Below are positions 7,875 to 16,230 of a stretch of 64,000 nucleotides of DNA, piece after piece. The stretch's first letter is position 1, and the number at the start of each line of letters is the position of its first letter. Where the stretch lies: NCBI RefSeq assembly GCF_011752935.1, contig NZ_VWWO01000002.1, positions 1,240,001 to 1,304,000 on the forward strand, written 5' to 3'. Under the pieces are notes generated by a model. It had not been told where the DNA came from. It saw only the letters and a list, made by a program, of their open reading frames with translations, and did not search any database. The DNA is from Chitinophaga sp. Cy-1792 (GTDB lineage: Bacteria; Bacteroidota; Bacteroidia; Chitinophagales; Chitinophagaceae). The position numbers and the translations under genes were made by a program.

Positions 7875-8681
7875 ATGAAAGATGAAGCTTACTACCCTTC
7901 ATGGAAAAACGTTTCCCAATACCGTCAGTACCTGAATTATTTTGGTCAATACCTGCGTTATGGCGACTGGAAGTCGGTCCTGGCTTCCTTGAGAATGGTA
8001 TTACTGAACGACCCCGGCAACAGGGAATGGTACACCCGATCTGCAATGGGTCGGTTTAAGATCAGAAAAGGTACCACAGATTTTCAGTTTATCAATTACG
8101 CCTATGAACACCAGGTAAGAGATTTTCTGAAGCAGCAGGTAGTTGCCAGACAACTGGATGTTTTCATTGATATTGGCGCCTGCATTGGGGAATATGATGT
8201 GTGGCTGGCCGCACAGGGCGTACATTGCATCGCATTTGAACCGGTAAATCATAAAGCGCTGGAAGAAAATATTCAACTCAATAAACTGGCAGGAAAAATC
8301 AGGTTATTTCCCTGCGGACTTGGCAACACACAGGAAAAAGTGAATTTTAAAATTATGCGTACTGTAACAGGATCAAGTTATGTAGACAGAGAAAATACAG
8401 CGGAAGGGAGCATTCCGATAGAGCGTTTGGATGACCTGTTACCCGGACTGGACATAGATTTGCAGCAGCAGATAATTGTTAAGCTGGATGTGGAAGGTAT
8501 GGAAACAGCAGTACTGGAAGGAGCCAGAAATTTTATCAGTAGCTGCCGTCATTTGCGTATTATTTTTGAACGGTATGAAGATGATAATACCGTTAATAAT
8601 AAACTGTCGGCGCTGGCGGACTTCAGGTTTGAACGTGTAGACAGATTTAATTATCTCGCCATAAAACAACAAAAAGGCTAA
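7875..8681 (+). CDS. FkbM family SAM-dependent methyltransferase
   Basis: A 268-residue cytosolic protein. The SAM-binding motif I is VFIDIGACIGEYDVWLA, followed by the acidic loop IAFEPVN; a later motif is QQQIIVKLDVEGMETAVLEG, the FkbM-family hallmark (KxDVEGxE). FkbM enzymes O-methylate sugars or polyketide hydroxyls. I use the ATG at 7875; an upstream TTG at 7836 would add 13 residues without conservation signals. The gene stands alone, so its acceptor is unknown. A weak CCTGG/CCAGG hairpin with a T-run lies just downstream. Confidence 0.85.
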   Translation: MKDEAYYPSWKNVSQYRQYLNYFGQYLRYGDWKSVLASLRMVLLNDPGNREWYTRSAMGRFKIRKGTTDFQFINYAYEHQVRDFLKQQVVARQLDVFIDIGACIGEYDVWLAAQGVHCIAFEPVNHKALEENIQLNKLAGKIRLFPCGLGNTQEKVNFKIMRTVTGSSYVDRENTAEGSIPIERLDDLLPGLDIDLQQQIIVKLDVEGMETAVLEGARNFISSCRHLRIIFERYEDDNTVNNKLSALADFRFERVDRFNYLAIKQQKG

Positions 8682-8726
8682 TCTATAAGCACTTAACTCC
8701 TGGGAAATATAAAGTCGCCAGGCTTT

Positions 8727-10583
8727 TTATTTTCCAAGCGCAGTTTTTACCGCATCCAGTAAGATAGACTTCGAGACAGGTTTTTTAAGGAAACAGGTGG
8801 CGCCCAGCCCAAGACCTTTTTCCTCTTCCAGGTGGCTTTCGAAGCCAGTGAGCAGTATCACCGGTATTTTAAATTTATTGGTAGACAGATAACCCAGCAG
8901 CTGGTATCCGTCGAAATTAGGCATGGAGATATCTGATACGATCAGGTCGAAGGAGCTTTGCGCGATTTTCATCAGGGCAACGATGCCATCGGAGGCAATT
9001 TCCACTTCGTAGCCGTCATCTTTGAGGATGCGGGTGATCAGGTGCTGCTGCAATGCTTCATCTTCTACAAGCAGGATTTTTCCTTTAGATGGTGTAGCCG
9101 TTTTTGCTACGAGGTCGTTCGTCGGTTGCAGCTGGCGAAGCAGTTCATCCAGGGAAATTGTGGCGTAGGTAGAGGCAGTGTCGGACATGGCATAAGGTAT
9201 CACCAGCTCATTGCCGTTAACGATAGCACCGCAGGAATATACCACATTGGGAACATAGCCTTCCCGCTCGTTTTCGTTGGGAATGATCAGTGGCTCACTC
9301 AGGGCACCGATGACGATGGTAGGGTCGTTGATATCCAGCAATACTGCACCCAGACAATACCTGCGCATCGTACCGACGCCATGCGTGACTACCAGCCATC
9401 CCTGCGGCGTTTCAATGGGCGACCCGCAATTGCCTATCTGTATAAACTCCCAGGGGTATACGGGCTGCTGGAGCATGTGGGCATCTCCGAAAACATTCAG
9501 GTGGTCGGAATACATGATATAGTTGTTGACACCATCCACACGGGCCAGCATGGCATAACGGCCATTCACCTTGCGTGGAAACAACGCCATGCCCTTGTTC
9601 TGAACATTTTTACCATGAATAGGTATAATACTGAAGCGGTAGAAATCCCGCGTCTGGATGAGCCTTGGAGAAATTGCCCTGCCATCGTAAGCCGTATAGG
9701 TGGCATAATAATTTACCAGGCCATCATCTCCCGTAAATCTCACAAATCGCGCATCTTCAATACCATTGGACTCCTCCGCCGTTATCGGGAAAATAACCCG
9801 GTTGGATATACTGGTATCTAACGAAAAATGAATTTCGTAATAGGCATCGCCAAAGGCACGTGCTTCTTCCAGCATCTTTTTGTCTTCCGCTTCCAGGCCT
9901 TCACCGGTAAGACTTTCCGTAATAGCCGTATTTAATTCGTAATAGTCAAATTCATTGTTGAGTTTTCTGACAACATGTTCGATGATGTTGGGGTTGAAGT
10001 TTTTCTCCTGTAACTGTGTCACCAGTTCATTTTTTTCATACACATAATGTTTGATGACTTCCGCTTCTTCCACCAGCCGGGTGGCGTGCCTGATTTCCAG
10101 GTTGTTCTCTTCATCCAGTATGCCTCCCCTGAAAACGATGGAAGACACATGTCCTTCGCCGGTAGCGCGGAAACTGATGATCACACGTTTTTGCCCCAGG
10201 CGCAGGCCCGATTGATCAGGGTCTTCCATGATAGATGGATTAAAGAAGGCTGCCGATTCAATAGAATATTCCGAGGTGAAATAGGCGCCGATCAGCAGTT
10301 GTTTATTTTCAGAGAGGGCAAGCATGTCGATGATCCTGCCGTTGAGCAGCTGGCATGCCCGTTCAAAATGCTTTTTGTATATTTTGGAAATGTTCCTGTG
10401 CCTGCCTGCGAAGTCGCGGAGTGTCTGGTTAAGCACCAGCGCAGCGGCCGGTTCCGGCATGGCCTTCACTTTTTCCAGGATAGAGATAATCCTCGATTCA
10501 GGGGATGGATAAAAAAAGCGTGTGATAACACGTTTGGGATCGCTCACGAAAAGCACTGCCTTTCTGTTGACTTTTATACTCAT
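8727..10583 (-). CDS. GH130-family glycosidase domain fused to a CheY-like receiver
   Basis: A 618-residue two-part protein. Residues 1 to about 485 resemble the GH130 mannoside phosphorylase/mannosidase family: GIEDARF carries the likely catalytic Asp, DFYRFSI and NKGMALFPRK follow, then GNCGSPIETPQGWLVV and the terminal NVVYSCGAI strand. Residues from about 500 to 618 form a complete receiver domain: acidic pair in LLVEDE, phospho-acceptor Asp in LIVSDISMP, Thr in LLTGF and Lys in LKKPVS. All receiver residues are intact, so phosphorylation is plausible. The fusion suggests a sugar-active or sugar-sensing domain controlled by a two-component signal. No histidine kinase is adjacent. No signal peptide is seen, so it is cytosolic. 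Confidence 0.85.
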   Translation of the reverse strand: MSIKVNRKAVLFVSDPKRVITRFFYPSPESRIISILEKVKAMPEPAAALVLNQTLRDFAGRHRNISKIYKKHFERACQLLNGRIIDMLALSENKQLLIGAYFTSEYSIESAAFFNPSIMEDPDQSGLRLGQKRVIISFRATGEGHVSSIVFRGGILDEENNLEIRHATRLVEEAEVIKHYVYEKNELVTQLQEKNFNPNIIEHVVRKLNNEFDYYELNTAITESLTGEGLEAEDKKMLEEARAFGDAYYEIHFSLDTSISNRVIFPITAEESNGIEDARFVRFTGDDGLVNYYATYTAYDGRAISPRLIQTRDFYRFSIIPIHGKNVQNKGMALFPRKVNGRYAMLARVDGVNNYIMYSDHLNVFGDAHMLQQPVYPWEFIQIGNCGSPIETPQGWLVVTHGVGTMRRYCLGAVLLDINDPTIVIGALSEPLIIPNENEREGYVPNVVYSCGAIVNGNELVIPYAMSDTASTYATISLDELLRQLQPTNDLVAKTATPSKGKILLVEDEALQQHLITRILKDDGYEVEIASDGIVALMKIAQSSFDLIVSDISMPNFDGYQLLGYLSTNKFKIPVILLTGFESHLEEEKGLGLGATCFLKKPVSKSILLDAVKTALGK

Positions 10584-10689
10584 AACCAGCTAAGATTAAA
10601 TGAGTAACAAAGCAGGTCTTTTAAAGGTTTAAGTTTAGCCGCCAAGGATAGAATGCTTATATTTAACAGTAATAACCAAATACAAGGAG

Positions 10690-11361
10690 ATGGACCACAA
10701 TGCACGTATAGCCGCTTCCTGGGAAGCCAATGCCGGTAACTGGATTGCCACTATCGACCATGCGGAGATAGAGAGCCGGAACCTGGTTACCAATGAGGCG
10801 ATATTGCAGGCGGTTGTATCGGCCGGAGTGAAATCTGTGCTGGATATAGGTTGTGGGGAAGGATGGCTGACACGGGCCATGCAGGAAGCGGGTATGAATG
10901 CTTTTGGCGTAGATGCGGTGCCGGCCCTGATAGAAAACGCCATCCACAAAGGAGGGGCACACTATGCCGTGGCCACCTTCCGGGAGCTGGGCGAAGGCAA
11001 ATTATATCTTCCTGTAAAAACAGCAGCAGCGGTGATCAACTTCGCTTTGCTGGACGAGCTGGACAGTGCTTTTGTGCTCCAGCGTATTCATCTGCTGGTG
11101 CAGCCCAATGCTAAAATTTTCATACAAACCCTGCACCCGCTGACCATGGCCATGCAGGGCGACTATATTTCCGGTTGGAAAGAAGGCAGCTGGAACGGAT
11201 TGAAAAGGGATTTTACCATGCCCTATGAATGGTATTTCCGTACGCTGGCCGACTGGACCACGCTTTTTCATGCTTCCCGCCTGAAGCTCGACAAAATCCT
11301 GGAGCCCCTGCACCCGGCAACGAAGGTGCCGGCATCTATCATTTTTCAGCTGGAATGCTGA
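10690..11361 (+). CDS. Class I SAM-dependent methyltransferase
   Basis: A 223-residue protein with a canonical Rossmann motif I, VKSVLDIGCGEGWLTRAM, followed by the acidic strand end FGVDAVPALIE. This is the Methyltransf_11/25-like arrangement of small-molecule methyltransferases. The C-terminal half (WKEGSWNGLKRDF, PYEWYFRTLADW) probably shapes the substrate pocket. It is divergent from the GH130-receiver gene and converges on the AraC gene at 11404. The substrate is unknown. Confidence 0.85.
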   Translation: MDHNARIAASWEANAGNWIATIDHAEIESRNLVTNEAILQAVVSAGVKSVLDIGCGEGWLTRAMQEAGMNAFGVDAVPALIENAIHKGGAHYAVATFRELGEGKLYLPVKTAAAVINFALLDELDSAFVLQRIHLLVQPNAKIFIQTLHPLTMAMQGDYISGWKEGSWNGLKRDFTMPYEWYFRTLADWTTLFHASRLKLDKILEPLHPATKVPASIIFQLEC

Positions 11362-11403
11362 TCCTTGTCAGCAGCATGTTTGATGTATGCCTGAAGTATG
11401 CTG

Positions 11404-12186
11404 CTAGTATTCTTTGTGCATAATTTTGCTGACATGGCTGGCGTCTGTTAACCCAAATTCCAATGCTATTTCTTTCAGGCTGAACCTGCCTGCTGTCAGG
11501 CGTTGTCTGATCAGCGTATTTCTGTATTGCTGTATGTAATGACTCAATGTGGTTCCCGTATTGCGCTTAAAGAAGGGGCCAACGTATTCTGCCGACAGGT
11601 TAAAATGTGCGGCGATGGCAGGGGCTTTCAGCAGGTCGGGCTCGTAGATGTTTTTATGGATATAGCAGTATACCGCCTGCATATCGCGGCTGCGGTTACC
11701 GGTAGCCTTTAATTCCGGCATATTTCTTTTCAGGAGTTGTGCCAGTGAAAGGATTTGCATGCGTAGCAGGTCCTGATTGGCGAGGATATCCTGTTTCAGG
11801 CTACTGACTACCTCAAACAGCAGTCTGGCCGTGGTTGCATCGGGTGCTGGCAGCAGGTAGCCTGCCTGGTGCGTTTCCCGGCTTTTGAGCAGGTATTCCA
11901 GGTCTTGTACGGGAAGCCCGGCGCTTTCGTACAGGTATGCGTCAGTAAATTTCAGGTAGATAAAGCGGGTAGCAGTGGTAATGTGGAAGAGGTGATGATC
12001 TTCAGGGCCCAGGAGATAGATATTGCCGGGCTGGTAGGGGGCTGACACGTCATTGATCATGTGTAATCCGCTACCGTGCTGAATGTATATCAGTTCGTAG
12101 TGGTTATGATTATGAACAGGATGGTGCCATTCGGATAGCTCAAAATCAGATACCAGTACCGGTTCAAACTGCTTATAACGCTTCAT
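11404..12186 (-). CDS. AraC family transcriptional regulator (cupin + HTH)
   Basis: A 260-residue regulator. The N-terminal cupin sensor (about residues 15-95, with HNHYELIYIQHGSG and PGNIYLLGPEDHHLF) is followed by a linker and the two-helix-turn-helix AraC domain (about residues 165-260, with PAIAAHFNLSAEYVGPFFKR and IALEFGLTDASHVSKIM). It is divergent from the epimerase gene. The gap contains two 9-bp direct repeats 21 bp apart, one beginning 10 bp from this start codon, so it probably controls both itself and the epimerase. Confidence 0.9.
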   Translation of the reverse strand: MKRYKQFEPVLVSDFELSEWHHPVHNHNHYELIYIQHGSGLHMINDVSAPYQPGNIYLLGPEDHHLFHITTATRFIYLKFTDAYLYESAGLPVQDLEYLLKSRETHQAGYLLPAPDATTARLLFEVVSSLKQDILANQDLLRMQILSLAQLLKRNMPELKATGNRSRDMQAVYCYIHKNIYEPDLLKAPAIAAHFNLSAEYVGPFFKRNTGTTLSHYIQQYRNTLIRQRLTAGRFSLKEIALEFGLTDASHVSKIMHKEY

Positions 12187-12195
12187 GTCGGAAAA

Positions 12196-12251
12196 TTACA
12201 AAATATTATTAGAATTATACAAAATCGCCGGTAGGTCACTGCTGATCTTTG
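12196..12251 (+). promoter_or_regulatory. AraC-type operator and promoter of the epimerase gene
   Basis: Direct repeats TTACAAAAT (12196) and ATACAAAAT (12217), exactly 21 bp apart, that is, two helical turns. The proximal repeat starts 27 bp before GATCTTTG (12244-12251), a one-mismatch TAnnTTTG -7 box. The transcript would start about 15 bp before the ATG at 12272. The same geometry recurs upstream of DoxX, the usher-like gene and the gene at 63988. Confidence 0.65.
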
Positions 12252-12271
12252 TGTTACGAAAACGATATGAC

Positions 12272-13333
12272 ATGAATACAGGCAGGAACACCGCATTAGT
12301 AGTAGGCGCCAATGGCGTTATAGGCACGAATCTGATCAATTACCTCGGGGAGCTGGGCAACTGGGATATTATAGGGTTATCAAGGCGTGGCGGGCCTGAA
12401 AAAGGCCATACCCATTATGTGGCGGTAGACCTCCTGGACCCGGAGGACACCCGTAAGCAATTATCTTCACTGACTACGGTAACGCATATATTTTATGCTG
12501 CGTACCAGGACAGAAGTAGCTGGGCGGAGCTGGTAGCGCCGAACCTGGCCATGCTGGTCAATACCGTAAATGCAATAGAGCCTGTCGCAACGCACTTGCA
12601 ACATGTGGGTCTGATGCAGGGATATAAAGTATACGGTGCACATCTGGGGCCATTTAAGACCCCTGCCAGGGAAACAGATGCAGGCATGCATATGCCGCCG
12701 GAGTTTAACATGGACCAGCAGCGGTTCCTGGAAGAAAGGCAGCAGGGAAAGGCATGGAGCTGGTCGGCAATACGTCCTTCTGTAGTAGGCGGTACTGCGG
12801 TAGGCAACCCGATGAACCTGGCCATGGTCATTGCCGTATATGCCACTATTTCTAAAAAGCTGGGTATACCGTTGCGTTTCCCTGGAAAGCCCGGTGCATA
12901 TGATAAACTGATGGAGATGACGGATGCGGGATTACTGGCAAAGGCCACTGTTTGGGCGGCCACCAATCCGCAGAGCGCCAATCAGGCTTTTAATATCAAT
13001 AACGGCGATTTGTTCCGGTGGAATGAACTCTGGCCTAAGATTGCCCGTTATTTCGATATGGCAGTAGCGGAGCCGCTGCCAATGCCATTGCACACCGTTA
13101 TGGCCGATAAAGCAGGCCTGTGGCAGGAAATACAGCAGGAACACGGTCTGGATGCCTATAGTTATAAGGAGTTGTCGTCCTGGGGTTTTGGCGACTTCGT
13201 TTTCTCCTGGGATTATGACTTCTTTGCGGATGGCAGTAAGGCAAGAAGAATGGGTTTTCATGAATATGCAGATACAGAAAAAATGTTTTATGATTTGTTT
13301 GATGAAATGCGCAGGAAGAAAATTATTCCGTAA
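12272..13333 (+). CDS. NAD-dependent epimerase/reductase, PRISE-like extended SDR
   Basis: A 353-residue extended SDR. The NAD(P) fingerprint VVGANGVIGTNLINYL lies at the N-terminus, with a second acidic strand VDLLDPED and the later GLMQGYKVYG and SAIRPSVVGG segments typical of plant and bacterial progesterone 5-beta-reductase/iridoid-synthase-like proteins. I use the ATG at 12272; the longer reading from 12185 would run through the promoter and operator repeats and adds a non-Rossmann leader. It is divergent from an AraC regulator that probably controls it. The enone or ketone substrate is unknown. Confidence 0.83.
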   Translation: MNTGRNTALVVGANGVIGTNLINYLGELGNWDIIGLSRRGGPEKGHTHYVAVDLLDPEDTRKQLSSLTTVTHIFYAAYQDRSSWAELVAPNLAMLVNTVNAIEPVATHLQHVGLMQGYKVYGAHLGPFKTPARETDAGMHMPPEFNMDQQRFLEERQQGKAWSWSAIRPSVVGGTAVGNPMNLAMVIAVYATISKKLGIPLRFPGKPGAYDKLMEMTDAGLLAKATVWAATNPQSANQAFNINNGDLFRWNELWPKIARYFDMAVAEPLPMPLHTVMADKAGLWQEIQQEHGLDAYSYKELSSWGFGDFVFSWDYDFFADGSKARRMGFHEYADTEKMFYDLFDEMRRKKIIP

Positions 13334-13460
13334 GGCTTAAATACAGAAGGGGAGAAGGTCTGGCGCTTTTCCGTGATTTATTTAAATGGTGATTATTTTA
13401 TGATAGATATCAGGTAATTTCAGGAACAGACATTTAATTTTCACCCTAAAAATTTTGTTT

Positions 13461-13622
13461 ATGAAACCTGTAAATTCTAAAAAAATGCAGCTTGGTGTGA
13501 TTAAAATTGCACCCCTTCAACAGAATGCATCCGGCGCGCAGGCAGTAGCAGCAAGTAATTCGAGCTGTGGTCATATTTGCCCGACCGTTTGTTCACTCAA
13601 CTGTACGACTGGTCTGGTATAA
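13461..13622 (+). CDS. Class I lanthipeptide precursor, subgroup 1 (LanA1)
   Basis: A 53-residue peptide too short for routine gene calls. The leader KKMQLGVIKIAPL matches the Bacteroidota class I lanthipeptide leader pattern KKLxLxKIKVAxL seen in the three precursors across the locus. The C-terminal core, SNSSCGHICPTVCSLNCTTG, has four Cys interleaved with Ser/Thr, as needed for lanthionine rings. The next gene encodes a close homologue with the Cys spacing conserved exactly (positions 36, 40, 44, 48). A possible leader processing point is near SGAQA, but this is not certain. The ring pattern cannot be predicted from sequence alone. Confidence 0.82.
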   Translation: MKPVNSKKMQLGVIKIAPLQQNASGAQAVAASNSSCGHICPTVCSLNCTTGLV

Positions 13623-13675
13623 TACTTTTATCATCAGTTGTTAGATAATTAAATCATCTCTCTAAAAAAAAAATT

Positions 13676-13834
13676 ATGAAAGCGGTAAATGCCAAGAAGA
13701 TGAAATTGCAGGTAATAAAAATTGCACCACTGAGCAAAGTGGCGTCTGGAGCGCAGGCACAGGCGTTAAGCAATTCCAGCTGCAGTCGTGTTTGTCTGAC
13801 CATCTGTTCTTTTAACTGCACAGACCTGATATAA
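13676..13834 (+). CDS. Class I lanthipeptide precursor, subgroup 1 (LanA2)
   Basis: A 52-residue paralogue of LanA1, 53 bp downstream on the same strand. The leader KKMKLQVIKIAPL and the segment ASGAQA are shared with LanA1, as is the core framework SNSSCxxxCxTxCSxNCT, while the variable positions differ (SRV for GHI, LTI for PTV, SF for SL). This is the pattern of a duplicated RiPP precursor whose core diversifies under a fixed ring scaffold. A strong terminator follows. Modification by the LanB/LanC encoded 1-6 kb away is inferred from leader similarity. Confidence 0.82.
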   Translation: MKAVNAKKMKLQVIKIAPLSKVASGAQAQALSNSSCSRVCLTICSFNCTDLI

Positions 13835-13845
13835 TACAGCGGCAG

Positions 13846-13892
13846 AAAAAAATACGCGTCTTTCTACCAGGTAGAGAGACGCGTATTTTTTT
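13846..13892. terminator. Bidirectional terminator after LanA2
   Basis: A long inverted repeat with arms AAAAAAATACGCGTCT and the complement AGACGCGTATTTTTTT around a second small palindrome CTACCAGGTAG. The T-run is present on both strands. It separates the convergent lanA2 and response-regulator genes. Confidence 0.85.
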
Positions 13893-13909
13893 GTGTGCAG
13901 GCGAATTTC

Positions 13910-14533
13910 TCAGAAGCTAAGATCAGTCAGTAACCGGTGGGCAAAGGCGCATTTGATCAGCATGGCTGTATTTCGTGCGTTTAGTTTACCCATGAGGTTG
14001 CGGCGGTGACTATCTACGGTATCGGAGCTGATAAACAGTTTGGCTGCAATTTCGAGATTGGTATGACCATCAGCGATCAGTGACAATACTTCTTTTTCTC
14101 TTTTGGTGATATGCAGCGAAGATTTGATGTTTTTTGCATGCGCTTCCAGTTCCGGGGAGAGAAATATTTTCCCTTGCAGGACGGTGCGGATGGCGGTGAT
14201 GAGTTCCTGTTTATCGGCGTTTTTGATCAGGCAGCCGCTGGCACTGTTTTCCATCATTCGTTCGATGTTGTTGTCATGCTTGCTGTAACTGAGTGCAAGG
14301 ATGCAAACGGAAGGGTATAACTGTTTGATGCGATGACATAAATCTGCGGAGTCCATATCGGGTAATGCGGCATCAAGCAATACCAGGTCAACGGGGTTTC
14401 GGGCGAGAAAGTCCAGGCATGATCTGGCTGTTCTTGCTTCTCCACTGATGTCTATACCGGCTTCCAGGTGCAACAATGCTCTCAGTCCTTCCAGGATCAT
14501 TGGATGATCATCTACAATAAAAAGACGAGCCAT
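13910..14533 (-). CDS. NarL/FixJ family response regulator
   Basis: A 207-residue two-domain regulator. The receiver domain has the acidic pair at residues 8-9 (IVDDHP), phospho-acceptor Asp54 in LVLLDAALPD and the conserved Lys in CLIKNADK. The LuxR-type HTH (about residues 140-205) carries ITKREKEVLSLIADGHTN and the recognition part AAKLFISSDTVDSHRRNLM. It lies inside the lanthipeptide locus, 125 bp downstream of lanC on the same strand, but no histidine kinase is nearby. Control of the peptide genes is an inference from position. Confidence 0.9.
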   Translation of the reverse strand: MARLFIVDDHPMILEGLRALLHLEAGIDISGEARTARSCLDFLARNPVDLVLLDAALPDMDSADLCHRIKQLYPSVCILALSYSKHDNNIERMMENSASGCLIKNADKQELITAIRTVLQGKIFLSPELEAHAKNIKSSLHITKREKEVLSLIADGHTNLEIAAKLFISSDTVDSHRRNLMGKLNARNTAMLIKCAFAHRLLTDLSF

Positions 14534-14658
14534 GGTTTTTCTTTGTTTGCTGTGAAGGCGGGCTTGCGATTTTGTGGCATAGCCTTATCGGGTTATCTTA
14601 AAAAAGGTTTCATGTGCCAGTATCTAAGATAGAGAAAAAATATTTTAGTGCAATAACA

Positions 14659-15879
14659 TTACATGATGAGCATTGCTTCTGCCCATCCGGGTCTGATGTC
14701 CGGGTTTACAAAACTGATGAGTGAGAGGCCGATACCGCTGATCCCTTCCAGCATATTGTAGCTGGTCTGGAAATCAGGATGCTGATAGTATTTATATCCT
14801 GCGGCGCCATCTGTCCATCTGCTCTGATGAATGGTATGCTGGTACCAGTGATCTGCATTTTCCAGGAGTGCGGCGTTGTTGTTGTAAATGCCGGCCTGTT
14901 GCAGGATGACGGCGATGCCTGCGCTGCCGTGACAGAGGCAGGCGTCGTAAACGATACCGTTTTCCTGGTTGCGGTGGGCCGCGATATTATTAAAGATCTC
15001 ATAAGCGATAGCGGTCCATTCCGGTTTTTGCATCCGTATGCCGGCGTCTTTGAGACTCACAGCGATGCCAAGGTCGCCATAGCACCATCCCAGCCGGCTG
15101 TTGGTGTCTCCTGCGGTGATATCCTGTTCGTCTATCAGCACGGGGAAGAGGGAGTGGCCGGGATCCCGGTCTTTATTGCGGGTGCTGAGCAGCCAGTTGA
15201 CAGCGCTGGTCACCATTGGTGCGATCATATCGCGGGCAACACCTTTTTCGTATATCCGTGCCAGTATGGAGATGATGGCCGGGTTGCCATGTGCGAGGCC
15301 GAGGTTAAAGAGGTTACGGTGCTTATTATCTTCTGAGGTGGCGGTGGTAGAGAAGAAGTCTTTCCAGGCGATGCCTTGCGGCAGCTGGTGAGCCTGTGCA
15401 TGGAGTCCGAGTACCAGTTTCTCCAGTTGTCGCCTGGCATGGGCATCCGGCAGTCTTTTCAGAAAATACAGGGCAGCTCCCAGTCCCTGGTGCAGGAAGT
15501 CGATATGTTGCTGGTTCAGGTCAGCTTCCATAAATTCGGCCAGGGCCATATCTATTTCTGCGAAGGTTTCGTCAAGGTCGTCCTGGTCGATATAGCCACA
15601 TTCAGCCAGGTGGAGCAGCTGCCAGGAGATGCCGGAGAGTCCGCTGCAGTGGGAGCCGTCCAGCGTTAAATTGCTGATGGCCTCCAGGCTGCGCTGGATG
15701 ATATGATAGGTTTTGTCCAGGAAGGCTTCATTACCGGTGAGCTGATAATAATACGCATAGAACAGGGCAGCGCCGCTGTACCCACCCAGCAGACCCGGGT
15801 ATTCCGTATTGGCGGAAAAGTCGTCCAGGGCTATGCTGATACGCTCCAATATTGCTGCTGCCATTCTTTTATTCTCCAT
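14659..15879 (-). CDS. lanC: Lanthipeptide cyclase, LanC-like
   Basis: A 406-residue zinc-dependent cyclase that adds Cys thiols to dehydroalanine/dehydrobutyrine to close (methyl)lanthionine rings. The zinc ligands are visible: Cys266 in GWCYGDLG and Cys316-His317 in LCHGSAG; GLAHGNP near residue 195 and the repeated GxSG-type turns (SGLSGIS, LEGISGIG) are also family features of the alpha/alpha barrel. I start at the ATG at 15879 (MENKRMAA). A longer reading to 16044 would overlap the lanA3 gene and the intervening hairpin. It is downstream of the precursor genes on the same strand, separated from them by an intrinsic hairpin. Confidence 0.9.
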   Translation of the reverse strand: MENKRMAAAILERISIALDDFSANTEYPGLLGGYSGAALFYAYYYQLTGNEAFLDKTYHIIQRSLEAISNLTLDGSHCSGLSGISWQLLHLAECGYIDQDDLDETFAEIDMALAEFMEADLNQQHIDFLHQGLGAALYFLKRLPDAHARRQLEKLVLGLHAQAHQLPQGIAWKDFFSTTATSEDNKHRNLFNLGLAHGNPAIISILARIYEKGVARDMIAPMVTSAVNWLLSTRNKDRDPGHSLFPVLIDEQDITAGDTNSRLGWCYGDLGIAVSLKDAGIRMQKPEWTAIAYEIFNNIAAHRNQENGIVYDACLCHGSAGIAVILQQAGIYNNNAALLENADHWYQHTIHQSRWTDGAAGYKYYQHPDFQTSYNMLEGISGIGLSLISFVNPDIRPGWAEAMLIM

Positions 15880-15913
15880 AAAAAATATTTTCTCTGTTGA
15901 GTATAGATAAAAA

Positions 15914-15949
15914 GGCAAAACATGTACCTGACTATGTACATGTTTTGCC
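15914..15949 (-). terminator. Hairpin terminator/attenuator between lanA3 and lanC
   Basis: A perfect 14-bp stem (GGCAAAACATGTAC and its complement) around an 8-base loop, followed on the minus strand by TTTTTA. It lies between the lanA3 stop (16007) and the lanC start (15879). Position and T-tract fit partial termination, which would give more precursor than cyclase mRNA. Confidence 0.75.
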
Positions 15950-16006
15950 AACAGATTATTAATGAATATAGATGGCCATGCCATTCGCTGCAGCTGATCC
16001 GTGGGA

Positions 16007-16189
16007 TCAGAATCTGCAGGAGTCGTCGCTGCAAACAGGAGCACCCATGCTCGTGTTGGCGCGGCAAACCGTAGAACAGAGGATAGTGCAGGTACCGGCT
16101 GTCAATGCCTGTGCATCAACTTTTACGGTATTCAGACTGGCTACCTTGATTCTGCCCAGTTGCAATTTTTTCTGAGACTGTTTTTTCAT
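16007..16189 (-). CDS. Class I lanthipeptide precursor, subgroup 2 (LanA3)
   Basis: A 60-residue precursor. The leader KKLQLGRIKVASL is the standard Bacteroidota class I pattern. The C-terminal region, from about residue 30, contains five Cys with neighbouring Ser/Thr: TAGTCTILCSTVC, then GAPVCSDDSCRF. The last block is nearly identical to the end of LanA4. It is the last of three precursor genes transcribed towards lanC. The substrate relationship to LanB/LanC rests on co-location and leader similarity. Confidence 0.85.
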   Translation of the reverse strand: MKKQSQKKLQLGRIKVASLNTVKVDAQALTAGTCTILCSTVCRANTSMGAPVCSDDSCRF

Positions 16190-16230
16190 AAAACGTGATT
16201 GATTACATGAATTTAAGTAGGATCACTGCT

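Noticed and set aside
12185..12271. Extended start of the epimerase at 12185
   Set aside because: Covers the operator repeats and -7 box; the Rossmann motif follows the ATG at 12272.
15880..16044. N-terminal extension of LanC to 16044
   Set aside because: It would overlap lanA3 and read through the 15914-15949 hairpin; the ATG at 15879 gives the usual LanC length.
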